DNA of 64,000 nt from Sphingobium sp. HWE2-09. Its GTDB lineage: Bacteria > Pseudomonadota > Alphaproteobacteria > Sphingomonadales > Sphingomonadaceae. The notes under the pieces are model-generated. The model was given only the letters and a program-made list of their open reading frames with translations, was not told the DNA's origin and did no database searches. The translations under genes and the position numbers were made by a program. Every line of letters begins with the position of its first letter. Within the stretch, counting starts at the first letter, position 1. Shown piece by piece: positions 1-8,226 of the stretch. The stretch spans positions 372,001-436,000 of the forward strand of contig NZ_JAYKZX010000003.1 in assembly GCF_035989265.1 (NCBI RefSeq). Direction: 5' to 3'.

Positions 1-802
1 CCTGCAACACGCGCAGCAGCTTGACCTGCGCGTCCAATGGCATTTCGCTCACTTCGTCCAGGAACAGCGTGCCCATGTCGGCGCTGGCGAATTTGCCGAC
101 ATGCCGGTCGAACGCCCCGGTGAAGGCGCCGCGTTCATGGCCGAACAATTCCGATTCGACCAGGTTGGCGGGGATCGCGCCGCAATTGACCGTCACCATC
201 GCCTGCTTGTGGCGGGGGGACGCGGCGTGGATGGCGCGTGCGATCACATCCTTGCCCACGCCGCTTTCGCCTTCGATCAGCACGGGCACGCGGGCGCGAG
301 CGGCCTTCGCCGCGATGGCCAGCGCCGCGCGGAATTGCGGGGCGGAGCCGACGACATCCTCGAAGGAGAGGGGGGCGGTGATCTTTTCGGTGAGCGGGCG
401 CAATTCGCCATGCGCCGCGCCTTCGCTGATCGTGGCGTTGAGCGCGGCGAGCAGCCGTTCCGGCGCGATCGGCTTGGACAGATAATCGGTCGCGCCCGCG
501 CGCATCGCCTCCACGGCGATGGCGACATTATTGTGCGCGGTAAGGATCAGGATCGGCAGCGCCGGGCGACGGCTGCGAATCTCGCGGATCAGGCCGGACG
601 GTTCATAATCGGGACTCCACTGGTCCAGGATGATGGCGTCAAGCTGCATCCCGTCCTGCGTGCCCAGCGTCGCGATCGCGGTTTCGCCGTCGGCGGCAAA
701 GATGGTGCGCCACCCCGCACGCGCCCCCAATGCCGATACCAGCCGCCTTTGCGCCGGTTCGTCATCGATCAGCATCAACATCGGTACGCCGTCGCGCGCC
801 AT
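1..802 (-). CDS. NtrC-family sigma-54 response regulator (3' end outside window)
   Basis: About 267 residues are visible; the C-terminus lies before position 1. The start is ATG at 802. The receiver domain (about residues 8-120) has acidic pair D13/D14, phosphoacceptor D60 in IILDQW, T88 and K110. The sigma-54 AAA+ domain follows: Walker A GESGVGKD (178-185), the sigma-54-contacting loop GAFTGA (215-220) and Walker B GTLFLDE (234-240). Such proteins use ATP to open sigma-54 promoters after phosphorylation by a partner kinase. No partner kinase gene is visible. The gene is divergent from the cytochrome oxidase subunit IV gene. Its target cannot be told because the HTH region is cut off. Confidence 0.93.
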   Translation of the reverse strand, partial: MARDGVPMLMLIDDEPAQRRLVSALGARAGWRTIFAADGETAIATLGTQDGMQLDAIILDQWSPDYEPSGLIREIRSRRPALPILILTAHNNVAIAVEAMRAGATDYLSKPIAPERLLAALNATISEGAAHGELRPLTEKITAPLSFEDVVGSAPQFRAALAIAAKAARARVPVLIEGESGVGKDVIARAIHAASPRHKQAMVTVNCGAIPANLVESELFGHERGAFTGAFDRHVGKFASADMGTLFLDEVSEMPLDAQVKLLRVLQ

Positions 803-955
803 CCAAACCCCTCATATGCAACCCGAAAGCCATGGTAAGCGCAGGGGGTAAAGGCGCGCTTAACTGCGAAGAATTTTCTTGCAGGCGGCGGGTTGAGGGC
901 GCGGCCCCCAGACGATAAGAGGTGGGCCAACATCGTCAGGACAAGGGGACAGGAT

Positions 956-1081
956 ATGGCGTCCGAAGGCAATATGAAGGCCGCGAACCAAACTTATGGC
1001 AGCTTCGTCGGCTTCGTGAAGTGGGGCACGATCGTCAGCGTCGCGCTCGCCGCGATCGTGGTGCTGCTGATTTCCAGCTGA
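956..1081 (+). CDS. aa3-type cytochrome c oxidase subunit IV
   Basis: A 41-residue protein, below most gene-caller length cutoffs. It has a short polar N-terminus with the motif NQTYGSFVGFVKWG, followed by one hydrophobic membrane helix ending LLISS. This matches the small bacterial aa3 oxidase subunit IV family (40-50 aa, one membrane segment), which packs against subunits I and III of the heme-copper oxidase. A ribosome-binding sequence GGACAGG lies just upstream of the ATG. In related sphingomonads this gene usually precedes the pntAa-pntAb-pntB transhydrogenase genes (recalled, not checked). Here the next genes are two reduced transhydrogenase-like membrane proteins. Confidence 0.85.
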   Translation: MASEGNMKAANQTYGSFVGFVKWGTIVSVALAAIVVLLISS

Positions 1082-1121
1082 TCTTGGCGGACCGCGGCAC
1101 AGGGGCGGCGGGCGTGCGCGC

Positions 1122-1433
1122 ATGACCGGCGCGGCGTCCCTCGTGCCGCTATTCCTGCTGGCCTGCGCGGGCGGCTATATCGTCGCGCGGCCCGGCGTCG
1201 AGCCGGACGGGCCGATCTGGCGCGCAGGGATCGGCGGCATTGCCGCCATCCTGCTGGTCGGCGCATCGATCGCGGCAGCCGAAGCGGGCAGCGCGATGGC
1301 GCGCTACATCGCCCTCTTCGCGCTGCTGAGCGCCACCGCGGGCGCAGTGATGATCATGGGCGTGGTCGAGCGCCACTGGCCGCCGATCGATGGCGACGCG
1401 CCCGATCCCGTCGGCGAAGGCGATGACGGGTGA
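1122..1433 (+). CDS. Small membrane protein resembling transhydrogenase subunit PntAb (domain II)
   Basis: 103 residues with three predicted membrane helices and a short acidic tail. It aligns without gaps to the membrane end of E. coli PntA: FLLACAGGYIV against FALACVVGYYVV, ILLVGASIAAA against IIVVGALLQIG, and a third helix ending GVVERH against TVTQRM. The HTPLMSVTNAISG segment is strongly changed to DGPIWRAGIGGIA. The stop TGA (1431-1433) overlaps the ATG of the next gene, so the two are probably translated together. PntAa, the NAD-binding part, is absent. It may be a relic or a repurposed pair; function unknown. Confidence 0.6.
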   Translation: MTGAASLVPLFLLACAGGYIVARPGVEPDGPIWRAGIGGIAAILLVGASIAAAEAGSAMARYIALFALLSATAGAVMIMGVVERHWPPIDGDAPDPVGEGDDG

Positions 1434-2059
1434 TGCCGCCATCGCTCGCAGCATTGCTGGGCGCGCGGATCGACGGGATCGATCCATCGCCTTTGGTAGC
1501 GGGCGCTTACCTGACGGCCTGCGCGCTGCTGCTTGGCGCTCTGTGGTCGCGCGCGACGCGCACAGGCAACCGCTTCGCCATGGCGGGCATTGCGCTGGCG
1601 GTCGGCGCGACGATCTACAGCCATGACGTCGTCAACCTGCCTGAAATCCTAAGCGCGCTGACGATCGGCGGCGGCATAGGCATGGTGCTGGCGCGGCGGT
1701 GCGCGGCGCCCATGCTGCCATGGCTGGTCGTCGCCGGGCACGGCCTGCTCGGATTGGCGGCGATGGCGATCGCCATCGTCCTGTTCCGCAACCCCTTCGC
1801 CTTTGCGATCACGCGAGAGGATGGCTGGCTGCTATCAGCGAGCATCGCCTTTAGCGCATTGGTTCTGGGCGGCGCGCTGACGATCGCGGCGCGGCGGACC
1901 CAGGCGGGGCTGGCGTGGCTGGGCAGCGGATCGGGCTGGGCGGCGGCGGCGCTGGGCTTTGCGCTGGGGAACAGCGCCATGGTCGTGGCGGGCGCGATGG
2001 CGGGCGTCGCCGGGGCGCGCATCGGCTGGCGCGCGCGCCGCATCGCGCCGCCTGTGTGA
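1433..2059 (+). CDS. Truncated PntB-like membrane protein (transhydrogenase domain II only)
   Basis: 208 residues from ATG 1433 (a GTG at 1430 is also possible), with about six membrane helices. Two stretches match the PntB membrane domain. One is PWLVVAGHGLLGLAA, which aligns with PELVAILHSFVGLAA and keeps the channel histidine (H103; E. coli H91). The other is SGWAAAALGFALGNSAMVV, which aligns with SGWAAAAAGFMLSNDLLIV and keeps the asparagine (N180; E. coli N222). About 54 residues between them are missing, and the protein ends where the NADP-binding domain III should begin. It cannot catalyse hydride transfer. A membrane-only remnant or a proton-conducting protein is possible. Confidence 0.62.
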   Translation: MPPSLAALLGARIDGIDPSPLVAGAYLTACALLLGALWSRATRTGNRFAMAGIALAVGATIYSHDVVNLPEILSALTIGGGIGMVLARRCAAPMLPWLVVAGHGLLGLAAMAIAIVLFRNPFAFAITREDGWLLSASIAFSALVLGGALTIAARRTQAGLAWLGSGSGWAAAALGFALGNSAMVVAGAMAGVAGARIGWRARRIAPPV

Positions 2060-2130
2060 AGAGCCTTGCCCCGCAGCCATCGCTTACCCTAACCCTATGG
2101 CCCTGACACATCCTGCGTAGCGGAGATAGA

Positions 2131-2820
2131 ATGCATAAACTTGGCCTGATCGGCGGTCTCAGCTGGACCTCCACCGCGCGCTATTATGCGATCATCAACC
2201 AGGCGGTGCACCGCGCGATGGGCGGGCAGCATAGCGCGCCCTTGCTGATCGAGAGCCTGGACTTCGCTGAAGTCGCCCGCTGCGCCACCGAAAACGACTG
2301 GGACTGCGCATCGGGCCAATTGATCGGCGCGGCCCAGCGGCTGGAGCAGGGCGGCGCGGGCGCGCTGCTGATCTGCGCCAATTCGATGCACCGCGTTTAC
2401 GACCGGGTGCAGGAAGCGGTCGGCATCCCGATCCTGCATATCGCCGATATCGTGGGCAAGACGATGAAAGCAGACGGCATCGAAAGAGCCGCGCTGATCG
2501 GCACCCGCAACGTCATGACCGAGAAATTCTACCGCCAGCGCCTGGTCAGCCACGGCATTTCGCTGCTGCCCGCCGACACGGAACTGGCCGATCGGATCGA
2601 TCGCATCGTCTATGACGAACTGACCGTAGGCAAGGTCAGCAAGGAATCCGAACGCTATATGAAGTCGGAATTGACCGACATCGCCAAGGAGGATGTGCAG
2701 GCGGTGGTGCTGGCCTGCACCGAACTGGAACTGATCGTGGACGTAAAGGCCAATGTCCTGCCGATCTACGATTGCACCAGCATCCACGCCAAAGCGGGGG
2801 TGGAGTATATCTTGGGGTGA
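2131..2820 (+). CDS. Aspartate/glutamate racemase family protein (YgeA-like)
   Basis: 229 residues, the usual length for this family of PLP-independent amino-acid racemases, which move the alpha proton with two cysteines. The N-terminus LGLIGGLSWTST is the family signature. The two catalytic cysteines are C82 (ICANSMH) and C196 (LACTELE). The start ATG is preceded by GGAGA. The substrate may be aspartate, glutamate or another amino acid; sequence alone does not decide. It stands alone between the transhydrogenase-like pair and a REP-like palindrome that may mark the end of its transcript. Confidence 0.85.
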   Translation: MHKLGLIGGLSWTSTARYYAIINQAVHRAMGGQHSAPLLIESLDFAEVARCATENDWDCASGQLIGAAQRLEQGGAGALLICANSMHRVYDRVQEAVGIPILHIADIVGKTMKADGIERAALIGTRNVMTEKFYRQRLVSHGISLLPADTELADRIDRIVYDELTVGKVSKESERYMKSELTDIAKEDVQAVVLACTELELIVDVKANVLPIYDCTSIHAKAGVEYILG

Positions 2821-2840
2821 AGGCTGCTTGTAGGTAAGCC

Positions 2841-2924
2841 GTGTTCCCGCGCCGGCGGGAACCTAGTTCCGCCATAGCAATTATCGGCGCCCTTAGAACT
2901 GGATTCCCGCCTGCGCGGGAACAC
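2841..2924. repeat. Paired REP-like palindromes (BIME-like), copy 1
   Basis: Two copies of a short palindrome face each other. The left begins GTGTTCCCGCGCCGGCGGG and the right ends CCCGCCTGCGCGGGAACAC, with about 27 nt between. The same unit recurs at 51069-51134 and 51641-51724, with variants elsewhere. It sits between the convergent racemase and GntR genes, where it may end or stabilise both transcripts. Confidence 0.85.
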
Positions 2925-2937
2925 TGCCATGTTGGGT

Positions 2938-3669
2938 TCAGCCCGGCTCCGCCAGCGCGATGTCCATGTCCGCGAGCGCCAGACGCAGCAGTTCGGCCAT
3001 GGTCGCCCGCGCGGCGGCGGTGTCCCGCGCCGCGATCGCCTCGAACACGGCGCGATGGTCGGGCAGGGGATCGCGCGGCATCAGCTTCTTGCGATGCTTG
3101 AACGTCGTGGTCCAACTGACCGCCGCACCGACCGAACTGGCCAGCGCCTCCAGCGCATCATTATGGGTAGCGGCCAGGATCGCGTGATGGAACCGCTGGT
3201 CCGCCGCCCGGCCGTCCGGCGTCGACAGGCCGAAACGCCCCATATCGGCCAGCGCCGCCTCCATCGTCGCGATCTGCGCATCGGTGCGGCGGCGCGCGGC
3301 AAATTCGGCGGCGGCCGGTTCGATCACGCCGCGCAGTTCGAACAGGTCGCGGATAAAGCTGGCGTCCGGCTCGCCCGCGAACATCCAAGCCAGCATTTCG
3401 GGATCGAGCACGTTCCAGCGGCTGCGCGGCAACACGCGGGTGCCAGCCTTGGGGCGGCTTTCCAGCATCCCCTTGGCGATCAGGATGCGGACGGCTTCAC
3501 GATAAGCGGTGCGCGACACGCCCAGGCGATCGGACGCCTCGATCTCGCCCTCGAACAATTCGCCGGGCTGGTGCCGCCCCGTCAATATGGCAGTGCCCAG
3601 GTCGCGGGCGATCGTCTGATGGATGCGCAGCCCGCTCTCCTCCGATCCGACCTTGCGCCCGCTACCCAA
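2938..3669 (-). CDS. GntR-family (FadR subfamily, FCD domain) transcriptional regulator
   Basis: 243 residues from a TTG start at 3669. I chose this start because AGGAG lies 7 nt upstream, and it sits 16 nt after the stop of the dehydrogenase gene. An N-terminal winged helix-turn-helix (GVSRTAYREAVRILIAKGML) is followed by an all-helical FCD ligand-binding domain with family features such as FELRGVIEPAAAEFAA and FHHAILAATHNDALE. FCD regulators normally sense sugar acids or other organic acids. As the last gene of the sugar-oxidation operon it probably represses this operon and the divergent dgoK-dgoA, released by galactonate, arabinonate or a 2-keto-3-deoxy acid. That role is inferred from position. 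Confidence 0.85.
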   Translation of the reverse strand: MGSGRKVGSEESGLRIHQTIARDLGTAILTGRHQPGELFEGEIEASDRLGVSRTAYREAVRILIAKGMLESRPKAGTRVLPRSRWNVLDPEMLAWMFAGEPDASFIRDLFELRGVIEPAAAEFAARRRTDAQIATMEAALADMGRFGLSTPDGRAADQRFHHAILAATHNDALEALASSVGAAVSWTTTFKHRKKLMPRDPLPDHRAVFEAIAARDTAAARATMAELLRLALADMDIALAEPG

Positions 3670-3685
3670 ATGCCCGCTCCTATAT

Positions 3686-4609
3686 TCAGTCCTCGAACGC
3701 TGCCGTAGGACAATGTCGCCCGCAAAGGAAGGCGTCCGCCACCAGCCGCAACGGCGCGGTGTCGGCGTCGATCGCCTTGTCCGCCACCAGATCGACAAAG
3801 CGGCGATACATGGACGGATATTCCGTGTCCGGTGCCTTCATCTGCACGTCGCCGTCCAGCCGCAACGTGTTGCCGCCTTCGGACAGCAGCAGGCTGCCCT
3901 TGTCCGTCTCGACCGCAATGTCCCAGGTCTGCGGCCCGGTCTGGCGCCAGTCGAACACTGTGTCGATCGCCGCGCCCGATGCGGTCGCCATCTGGAGCGT
4001 CGCGCCGATCGGCGCTTGCTTGTTGGACGGCACTTCCAGTTCCGCCGACAGGACGGTGATCGGTTCGCCGACGATCTCGGTCAGGATCGACAGCGCGTTG
4101 ATGCCCGGATCGAACACGCCGAATCCGCCCGCTTCCCAGATCCAGGGTTGGCCCGGATGCCAGTGGCGGACATCCTCGCGCCACTGAATGTCGATCCGCT
4201 CCACCGTGCGCGTCGCGATCCAGGCCTTGGCCTGCGCCACGGCGGCAGCATAGCGGCTGTGCCAGCTGGCGTAGAGGGTGACGCCCTGTGCCTTCGCCAG
4301 TGCGGTGAGCGCTTCCACTTCGGACACGGTCGCGCCCGGCGGCTTTTCCAGAAACACATGCTTCCCCGTCAGCAGCGCCTGCCGCGCCGCATGATAGCGG
4401 ACCTGCGGCGGCTGGCAGAGGATCACGGCGTCCAGATCCGGTTCACCCGCCAGCATTGCGCTGAGGTCGGGGTAATTGTTCACCCCGTCCCCTCGCGCGT
4501 TGCGGCTGGCGACGGCGACCAGCGCTATGCCGTCGATCGTCTCGATGGCGGGCAGGTGCTGGTCGCGTGCGATTTTACCCAGCCCTACCAGACCTGCCCT
4601 GATCGTCAT
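3686..4609 (-). CDS. D-galactose / L-arabinose 1-dehydrogenase, Gfo/Idh/MocA family
   Basis: 307 residues. The N-terminal Rossmann fold begins IRAGLVGLGKIARDQHLPAI, and the family's catalytic-lysine motif EKPPG is present near residue 91. Length and motifs resemble the NAD(P) aldose 1-dehydrogenases of Azospirillum (L-arabinose) and Pseudomonas (D-galactose), which oxidise C1 of either sugar to the lactone. The ATG overlaps the stop of the aldehyde dehydrogenase gene by 4 nt (ATGA). Together with dgoK/dgoA and the sugar-acid dehydratase this supports an oxidative galactose/arabinose route. No lactonase gene is seen nearby. Confidence 0.82.
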   Translation of the reverse strand: MTIRAGLVGLGKIARDQHLPAIETIDGIALVAVASRNARGDGVNNYPDLSAMLAGEPDLDAVILCQPPQVRYHAARQALLTGKHVFLEKPPGATVSEVEALTALAKAQGVTLYASWHSRYAAAVAQAKAWIATRTVERIDIQWREDVRHWHPGQPWIWEAGGFGVFDPGINALSILTEIVGEPITVLSAELEVPSNKQAPIGATLQMATASGAAIDTVFDWRQTGPQTWDIAVETDKGSLLLSEGGNTLRLDGDVQMKAPDTEYPSMYRRFVDLVADKAIDADTAPLRLVADAFLCGRHCPTAAFED

Positions 4610-6183
4610 GCGGCCACGTCCAGCTTGCCTTCGTTACGACGCGTCAAGCCCAGGGGATTGGCATCCTGCAACGCCGCGGGCAGCAGTGCGTCAGGCACAT
4701 CCTGATAGCAGACCGGGCGCAGGAAGCGCATCATCGCAAGCGTACCGACCGAGGTCGACCGGCCGTCCGAGGTGGACGGGAACGGACCGCCATGGACCAT
4801 GGCATGAGTCACTTCGACGCCGGTGGGCCAGCCATTGGCGAGCACGCGGCCGACCTTGCGGGACAGCGTGGGCAGCAGCTTGGCGGCATTGTCCGCATCG
4901 CTGGCTTCCATCTGCAGCGTCGCAGTCAACTGGCCTTCCAGATCGGCGATGGTGGCGATCACCTCTTCGATCGTGGCGCACTTCACCAGGATGGACGACG
5001 CGCCGAACACTTCATGCGCCAGCGCCGGGTTGGCGCGGAACTGGTCGGACGCGGTGGCGAAGAAAGCGGACTGGCCCCGGTTGGCGCCGTCGGCTTCCGT
5101 GCCGCGGGCGATAGTGGTGACGCCATCGGCGCTGGCCAGCGCCTCGACGCCCTTTTCGTAAGCGGCGTGGATGCCGGGCGTCAGCATGACCTGCGCCGCA
5201 TTGGCCGACAGCGCATCGGCGGCCGACGCGACGAAGGTGTCGAGATCGGGGCTGTCGAGCGCGATCACCAAGCCGGGGTTGGTGCAGAACTGCCCTGCGA
5301 ACAGCGACATCGAACCGACGAAGGCTGTGCCCAATGCTTCGGCGCGCGCAGCGAGCGCACCGGGCAGCAGGACGACCGGGTTGATGCTCGACATTTCCGA
5401 ATAGACCGGGATCGGCTCCGGGCGCTTGGCTGCGATCTGCATCAGCGCAATGCCGCCGCCGCGCGATCCGGTGAAGCCCACCGCCTTGATGCGCGGATCG
5501 GCGACCAGCGCGCCGCCCAGATCATTGGTGGTGCCGGGCAGGTAGGAGAAGACGCCTTCGGGCAGGCCGCACGCGGCGACCGCCGCGATGATCGCGCGGG
5601 CGACCAGCTCACCGGTGCCGGGATGGGCGGGATGGCCCTTCACCACGACCGGGCAACCGGCGGCGAAGGCGGACGCGGTGTCACCGCCCGCGACCGAGAA
5701 GGCGAGCGGGAAGTTGGACGCGCCGAACACGGCGACGGGACCGAGCGCCTGATTGACGCGGCGCAAATCCGAACGGGGCAGCGGCGCGCGGTCGGGCAGC
5801 GCCTTGTCGATGGTGGCGTCGAGCCAGTCGCCCTGGCGGACATAGCTGGCGAACAGGCGCAACTGGCCGACGGTGCGGCCGCGCTCGCCCTCCAGGCGGC
5901 CGCGCGGCAGACCCAATTCGCTCATCGCGGTGGTGATCAGCAGGTCGTCGATCGCCATGATCTGGTCCGCAACACTTTCCAGGAAGGTGGCGCGGGCGTC
6001 GGGGGTCAGGGTGGAGAAGGTTTCGAACGCGGCGTCGGCCAGCGCAGTCGCATCCGCGACATCGGCGGTCGATGCGTTGGAGAAGGCGACGTCGCCCTTT
6101 TGCCCGGTCGCGGGGTCGATGGCGTAGAAAGGATCGCCGCCGGTGCGCTCGCTTGCGCCGATAAGAATGGCTCCGTTGAACAT
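4606..6183 (-). CDS. Aldehyde dehydrogenase, 2,5-dioxovalerate (alpha-ketoglutarate semialdehyde) dehydrogenase type
   Basis: 525 residues from ATG 6183, with AGGAG just upstream. An open frame continues further 5' but carries no sign of coding. NADP-type aldehyde dehydrogenase fold, with catalytic glutamate in SEMSSINPV and catalytic cysteine in GQFCTNPG. The C-terminal MVHGGPFPSTSDGRSTSVG segment is typical of the family that oxidises 2,5-dioxopentanoate to 2-oxoglutarate, the last step of oxidative pentose and hexarate routes. In this cluster it would serve L-arabinose breakdown, although the preceding keto-deoxy-arabinonate dehydratase is not in the window. Confidence 0.82.
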   Translation of the reverse strand: MFNGAILIGASERTGGDPFYAIDPATGQKGDVAFSNASTADVADATALADAAFETFSTLTPDARATFLESVADQIMAIDDLLITTAMSELGLPRGRLEGERGRTVGQLRLFASYVRQGDWLDATIDKALPDRAPLPRSDLRRVNQALGPVAVFGASNFPLAFSVAGGDTASAFAAGCPVVVKGHPAHPGTGELVARAIIAAVAACGLPEGVFSYLPGTTNDLGGALVADPRIKAVGFTGSRGGGIALMQIAAKRPEPIPVYSEMSSINPVVLLPGALAARAEALGTAFVGSMSLFAGQFCTNPGLVIALDSPDLDTFVASAADALSANAAQVMLTPGIHAAYEKGVEALASADGVTTIARGTEADGANRGQSAFFATASDQFRANPALAHEVFGASSILVKCATIEEVIATIADLEGQLTATLQMEASDADNAAKLLPTLSRKVGRVLANGWPTGVEVTHAMVHGGPFPSTSDGRSTSVGTLAMMRFLRPVCYQDVPDALLPAALQDANPLGLTRRNEGKLDVAA

Positions 6184-6215
6184 GGTCGTTCTCCTGAAAT
6201 GCAATAGGTTGGGCT

Positions 6216-6245
6216 GTTCCCCGGCGCAGGCCGGGGTCCAGTTCT
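6216..6245. repeat. Single REP-like palindrome
   Basis: GTTCCCCGGCGCAGGCCGGGG followed by TCCAGTTC lies in the gap between the dehydratase and aldehyde dehydrogenase genes. The unit matches the variant at 54526-54592. Because it sits inside a probable operon it may tune the relative transcript levels of the two genes. Confidence 0.7.
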
Positions 6246-6284
6246 GACCGTGGGATCGGGCCGCGGCGTGTCGCCGCGAAACCG

Positions 6285-8087
6285 TCAGTGATTGTCGCGC
6301 GGCAGGCCCATGGTCTGGGCGATGCGCTGATATTTCTCCGCGCCCTCCAGGATTGCGCCGGTGTTCATCTGGCCGACGACCGATCGCTGGATTTCCTGCC
6401 ACGGCGTTTGCGACGCAGGATATTTGAACCCGCCAGCCGCCTCCAGCGCCGCGCGGCGCTGGCTAAGTTCCTCGTCGGAAATCAGCACGTTCACCGTGCC
6501 GCTGTTAAGGTCCATGCGGACGCGGTCGCCGGTTTCCAGCAGCGCCAGACCACCCATCGCCGCCGCTTCGGGCGACGCGTTGAGGATGGACGGGCTGCCC
6601 GACGTGCCAGACTGCCGACCGTCGCCGATGCAGGGCAGGGCGCTGACGCCTTCGGTGATGAGATAGGAAGGCGGCCGCATGTTCACAACCTCCGCCGCGC
6701 CGGGATAGCCGATCGGCCCGGCGCCGCGCATGAACAGCAGCGTATTGGCGGTGATGCCGGTCGCCGGATCGTCGATGCGATGATGATAATCCTCCGGCCC
6801 GTCGAACACGACCGCCGGGCCTTCGAAGGCATTGGGGTCTTCCGGGTTGGACAGGTAGCGATCGCGGAACTCGGCGCTGATGACGCTGGTCTTCATGACC
6901 GCCGCGTCGAACAGATTGCCCGACAGCACCAGGAAGCCCGCTTCCTCGACCAGCGGCTGCTGGAACGGGCGGATGACCTTTTCATCCTCGATCGCCACGC
7001 CCTTGCAATTTTCGCCCATGGTCCTGCCGTTGACGGTCATCACGCCTTCGTGGATCAGCCCCTGTTCGATCAGCTGGCCGACCACGGCGGGGACGCCACC
7101 GGCGCGATAATAATCTTCGCCCAGATATTCGCCGGCGGGTTGCAGATTGACCAGCAGCGGGATTTTGTGCCCGACCGTCTCCCAATCCTTGAGCGGCAGG
7201 TCGACGCCGATATGGCGGGCGATGGCGGACAGGTGGATCGGCGCGTTGGTCGATCCGCCGATGGCTGAATTGACCATGATCGCATTGTGGAACGCGTCGC
7301 GCGTCAGGATGTCGGACGGCTTCAAATCTTCGGCCACCATCTCGACGATGCGCTTGCCGGTCAGATAGGCGACTTCCTGCCGATCGCGATAGGGGGCGGG
7401 GATCGCGGCCGATCCGGGCAGCATCATGCCCAGCGCTTCGGCCAGGCTGTTCATGGTCGATGCCGTGCCCATGGTGTTGCAATAGCCGGTGGAGGGGGCG
7501 GAGGAGGCGACCAGCTTGATGAAGCCTTCATCGTCGAGCTTCCCCGCCGCCAGCAGCTGGCGCGCCTTCCACACGATCGTACCCGACCCGGTCCGCTCGC
7601 CCTTGAACCAGCCGTTCAGCATCGGACCGACCGACAGAGCGATGGCCGGGATGTTGACGGTGGCGGCCGCCATCAGCAGCGCAGGCGTCGTCTTGTCGCA
7701 GCCGGTGGTCAGGATCACGCCGTCCAGCGGATAGCCGTACATCGCTTCGACCAGGCCCAGATAGGCCAGGTTGCGGTCCAGCCCCGCGGTCGGGCGCTTG
7801 CCGGTTTCCTGGATCGGATGAACCGGAAATTCCAGCGCGATGCCGCCCATTTCGCGAATGCCGTCGCGCATCCGTTCGGCCAGGACGATATGGTGGCGGT
7901 TGCAGGGCGACAGGTCGCTGCCGGTCTGGGCGATGCCGATGATCGGCTTGCCACTGCGCAATTCTTCCAGGCTGAGGCCGAAGTTCAGATAGCGTTCCAG
8001 GTACAGCGCCGTCATGTCGATATTGTCTGGGTTGTCGAACCAGGCGCGGCTGCGCAGTTTGGGGGCGGGCTTGGACGAATCGCTCAT
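6285..8087 (-). CDS. IlvD/Edd-family sugar-acid dehydratase (arabinonate/galactonate type)
   Basis: 600 residues from ATG 8087, with AGGA upstream; an in-frame ATG at 8117 is less likely. Three cysteines expected to bind the Fe-S cluster are present: C62 (SPCNRHH), C130 (TTGCDKTTP) and C203 (GYCNTMG). The motif [16 protein letters not shown] is typical of the sugar-acid branch rather than the amino-acid enzyme IlvD or the phosphorylated-substrate enzyme Edd. It would remove water from L-arabinonate and/or D-galactonate to give the 2-keto-3-deoxy acid. First gene of the minus-strand operon, divergent from dgoK across 139 nt. Exact substrate uncertain. Confidence 0.85.
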   Translation of the reverse strand: MSDSSKPAPKLRSRAWFDNPDNIDMTALYLERYLNFGLSLEELRSGKPIIGIAQTGSDLSPCNRHHIVLAERMRDGIREMGGIALEFPVHPIQETGKRPTAGLDRNLAYLGLVEAMYGYPLDGVILTTGCDKTTPALLMAAATVNIPAIALSVGPMLNGWFKGERTGSGTIVWKARQLLAAGKLDDEGFIKLVASSAPSTGYCNTMGTASTMNSLAEALGMMLPGSAAIPAPYRDRQEVAYLTGKRIVEMVAEDLKPSDILTRDAFHNAIMVNSAIGGSTNAPIHLSAIARHIGVDLPLKDWETVGHKIPLLVNLQPAGEYLGEDYYRAGGVPAVVGQLIEQGLIHEGVMTVNGRTMGENCKGVAIEDEKVIRPFQQPLVEEAGFLVLSGNLFDAAVMKTSVISAEFRDRYLSNPEDPNAFEGPAVVFDGPEDYHHRIDDPATGITANTLLFMRGAGPIGYPGAAEVVNMRPPSYLITEGVSALPCIGDGRQSGTSGSPSILNASPEAAAMGGLALLETGDRVRMDLNSGTVNVLISDEELSQRRAALEAAGGFKYPASQTPWQEIQRSVVGQMNTGAILEGAEKYQRIAQTMGLPRDNH

Positions 8088-8139
8088 TGGGGCATCCTGA
8101 CGCAATATTGTGGGCATGGCGCGTTGACGCGCTCGGCCC

Positions 8140-8154
8140 TCTGATATACTCAGA
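8140..8154. promoter_or_regulatory. Candidate operator for the GntR regulator
   Basis: The inverted repeat TCTGATATACTCAGA (5-bp arms, 5-bp spacer) lies in the divergent gap between the dehydratase gene and dgoK. FadR-type regulators bind short palindromes in such gaps, and one gene for such a protein is in this cluster. Assignment rests on position and symmetry only. Confidence 0.35.
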
Positions 8155-8226
8155 CAAATGGAATTTCAAGCACCCGAAGCGGGGTTATGTGAGCGTTACC
8201 AACAATAATATTTGCCGTGGGATGCG

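Noticed and set aside
1122..2059. Intact NAD(P) transhydrogenase genes
   Set aside because: Neither nucleotide-binding domain is encoded, and the PntB-like protein is less than half the normal length.
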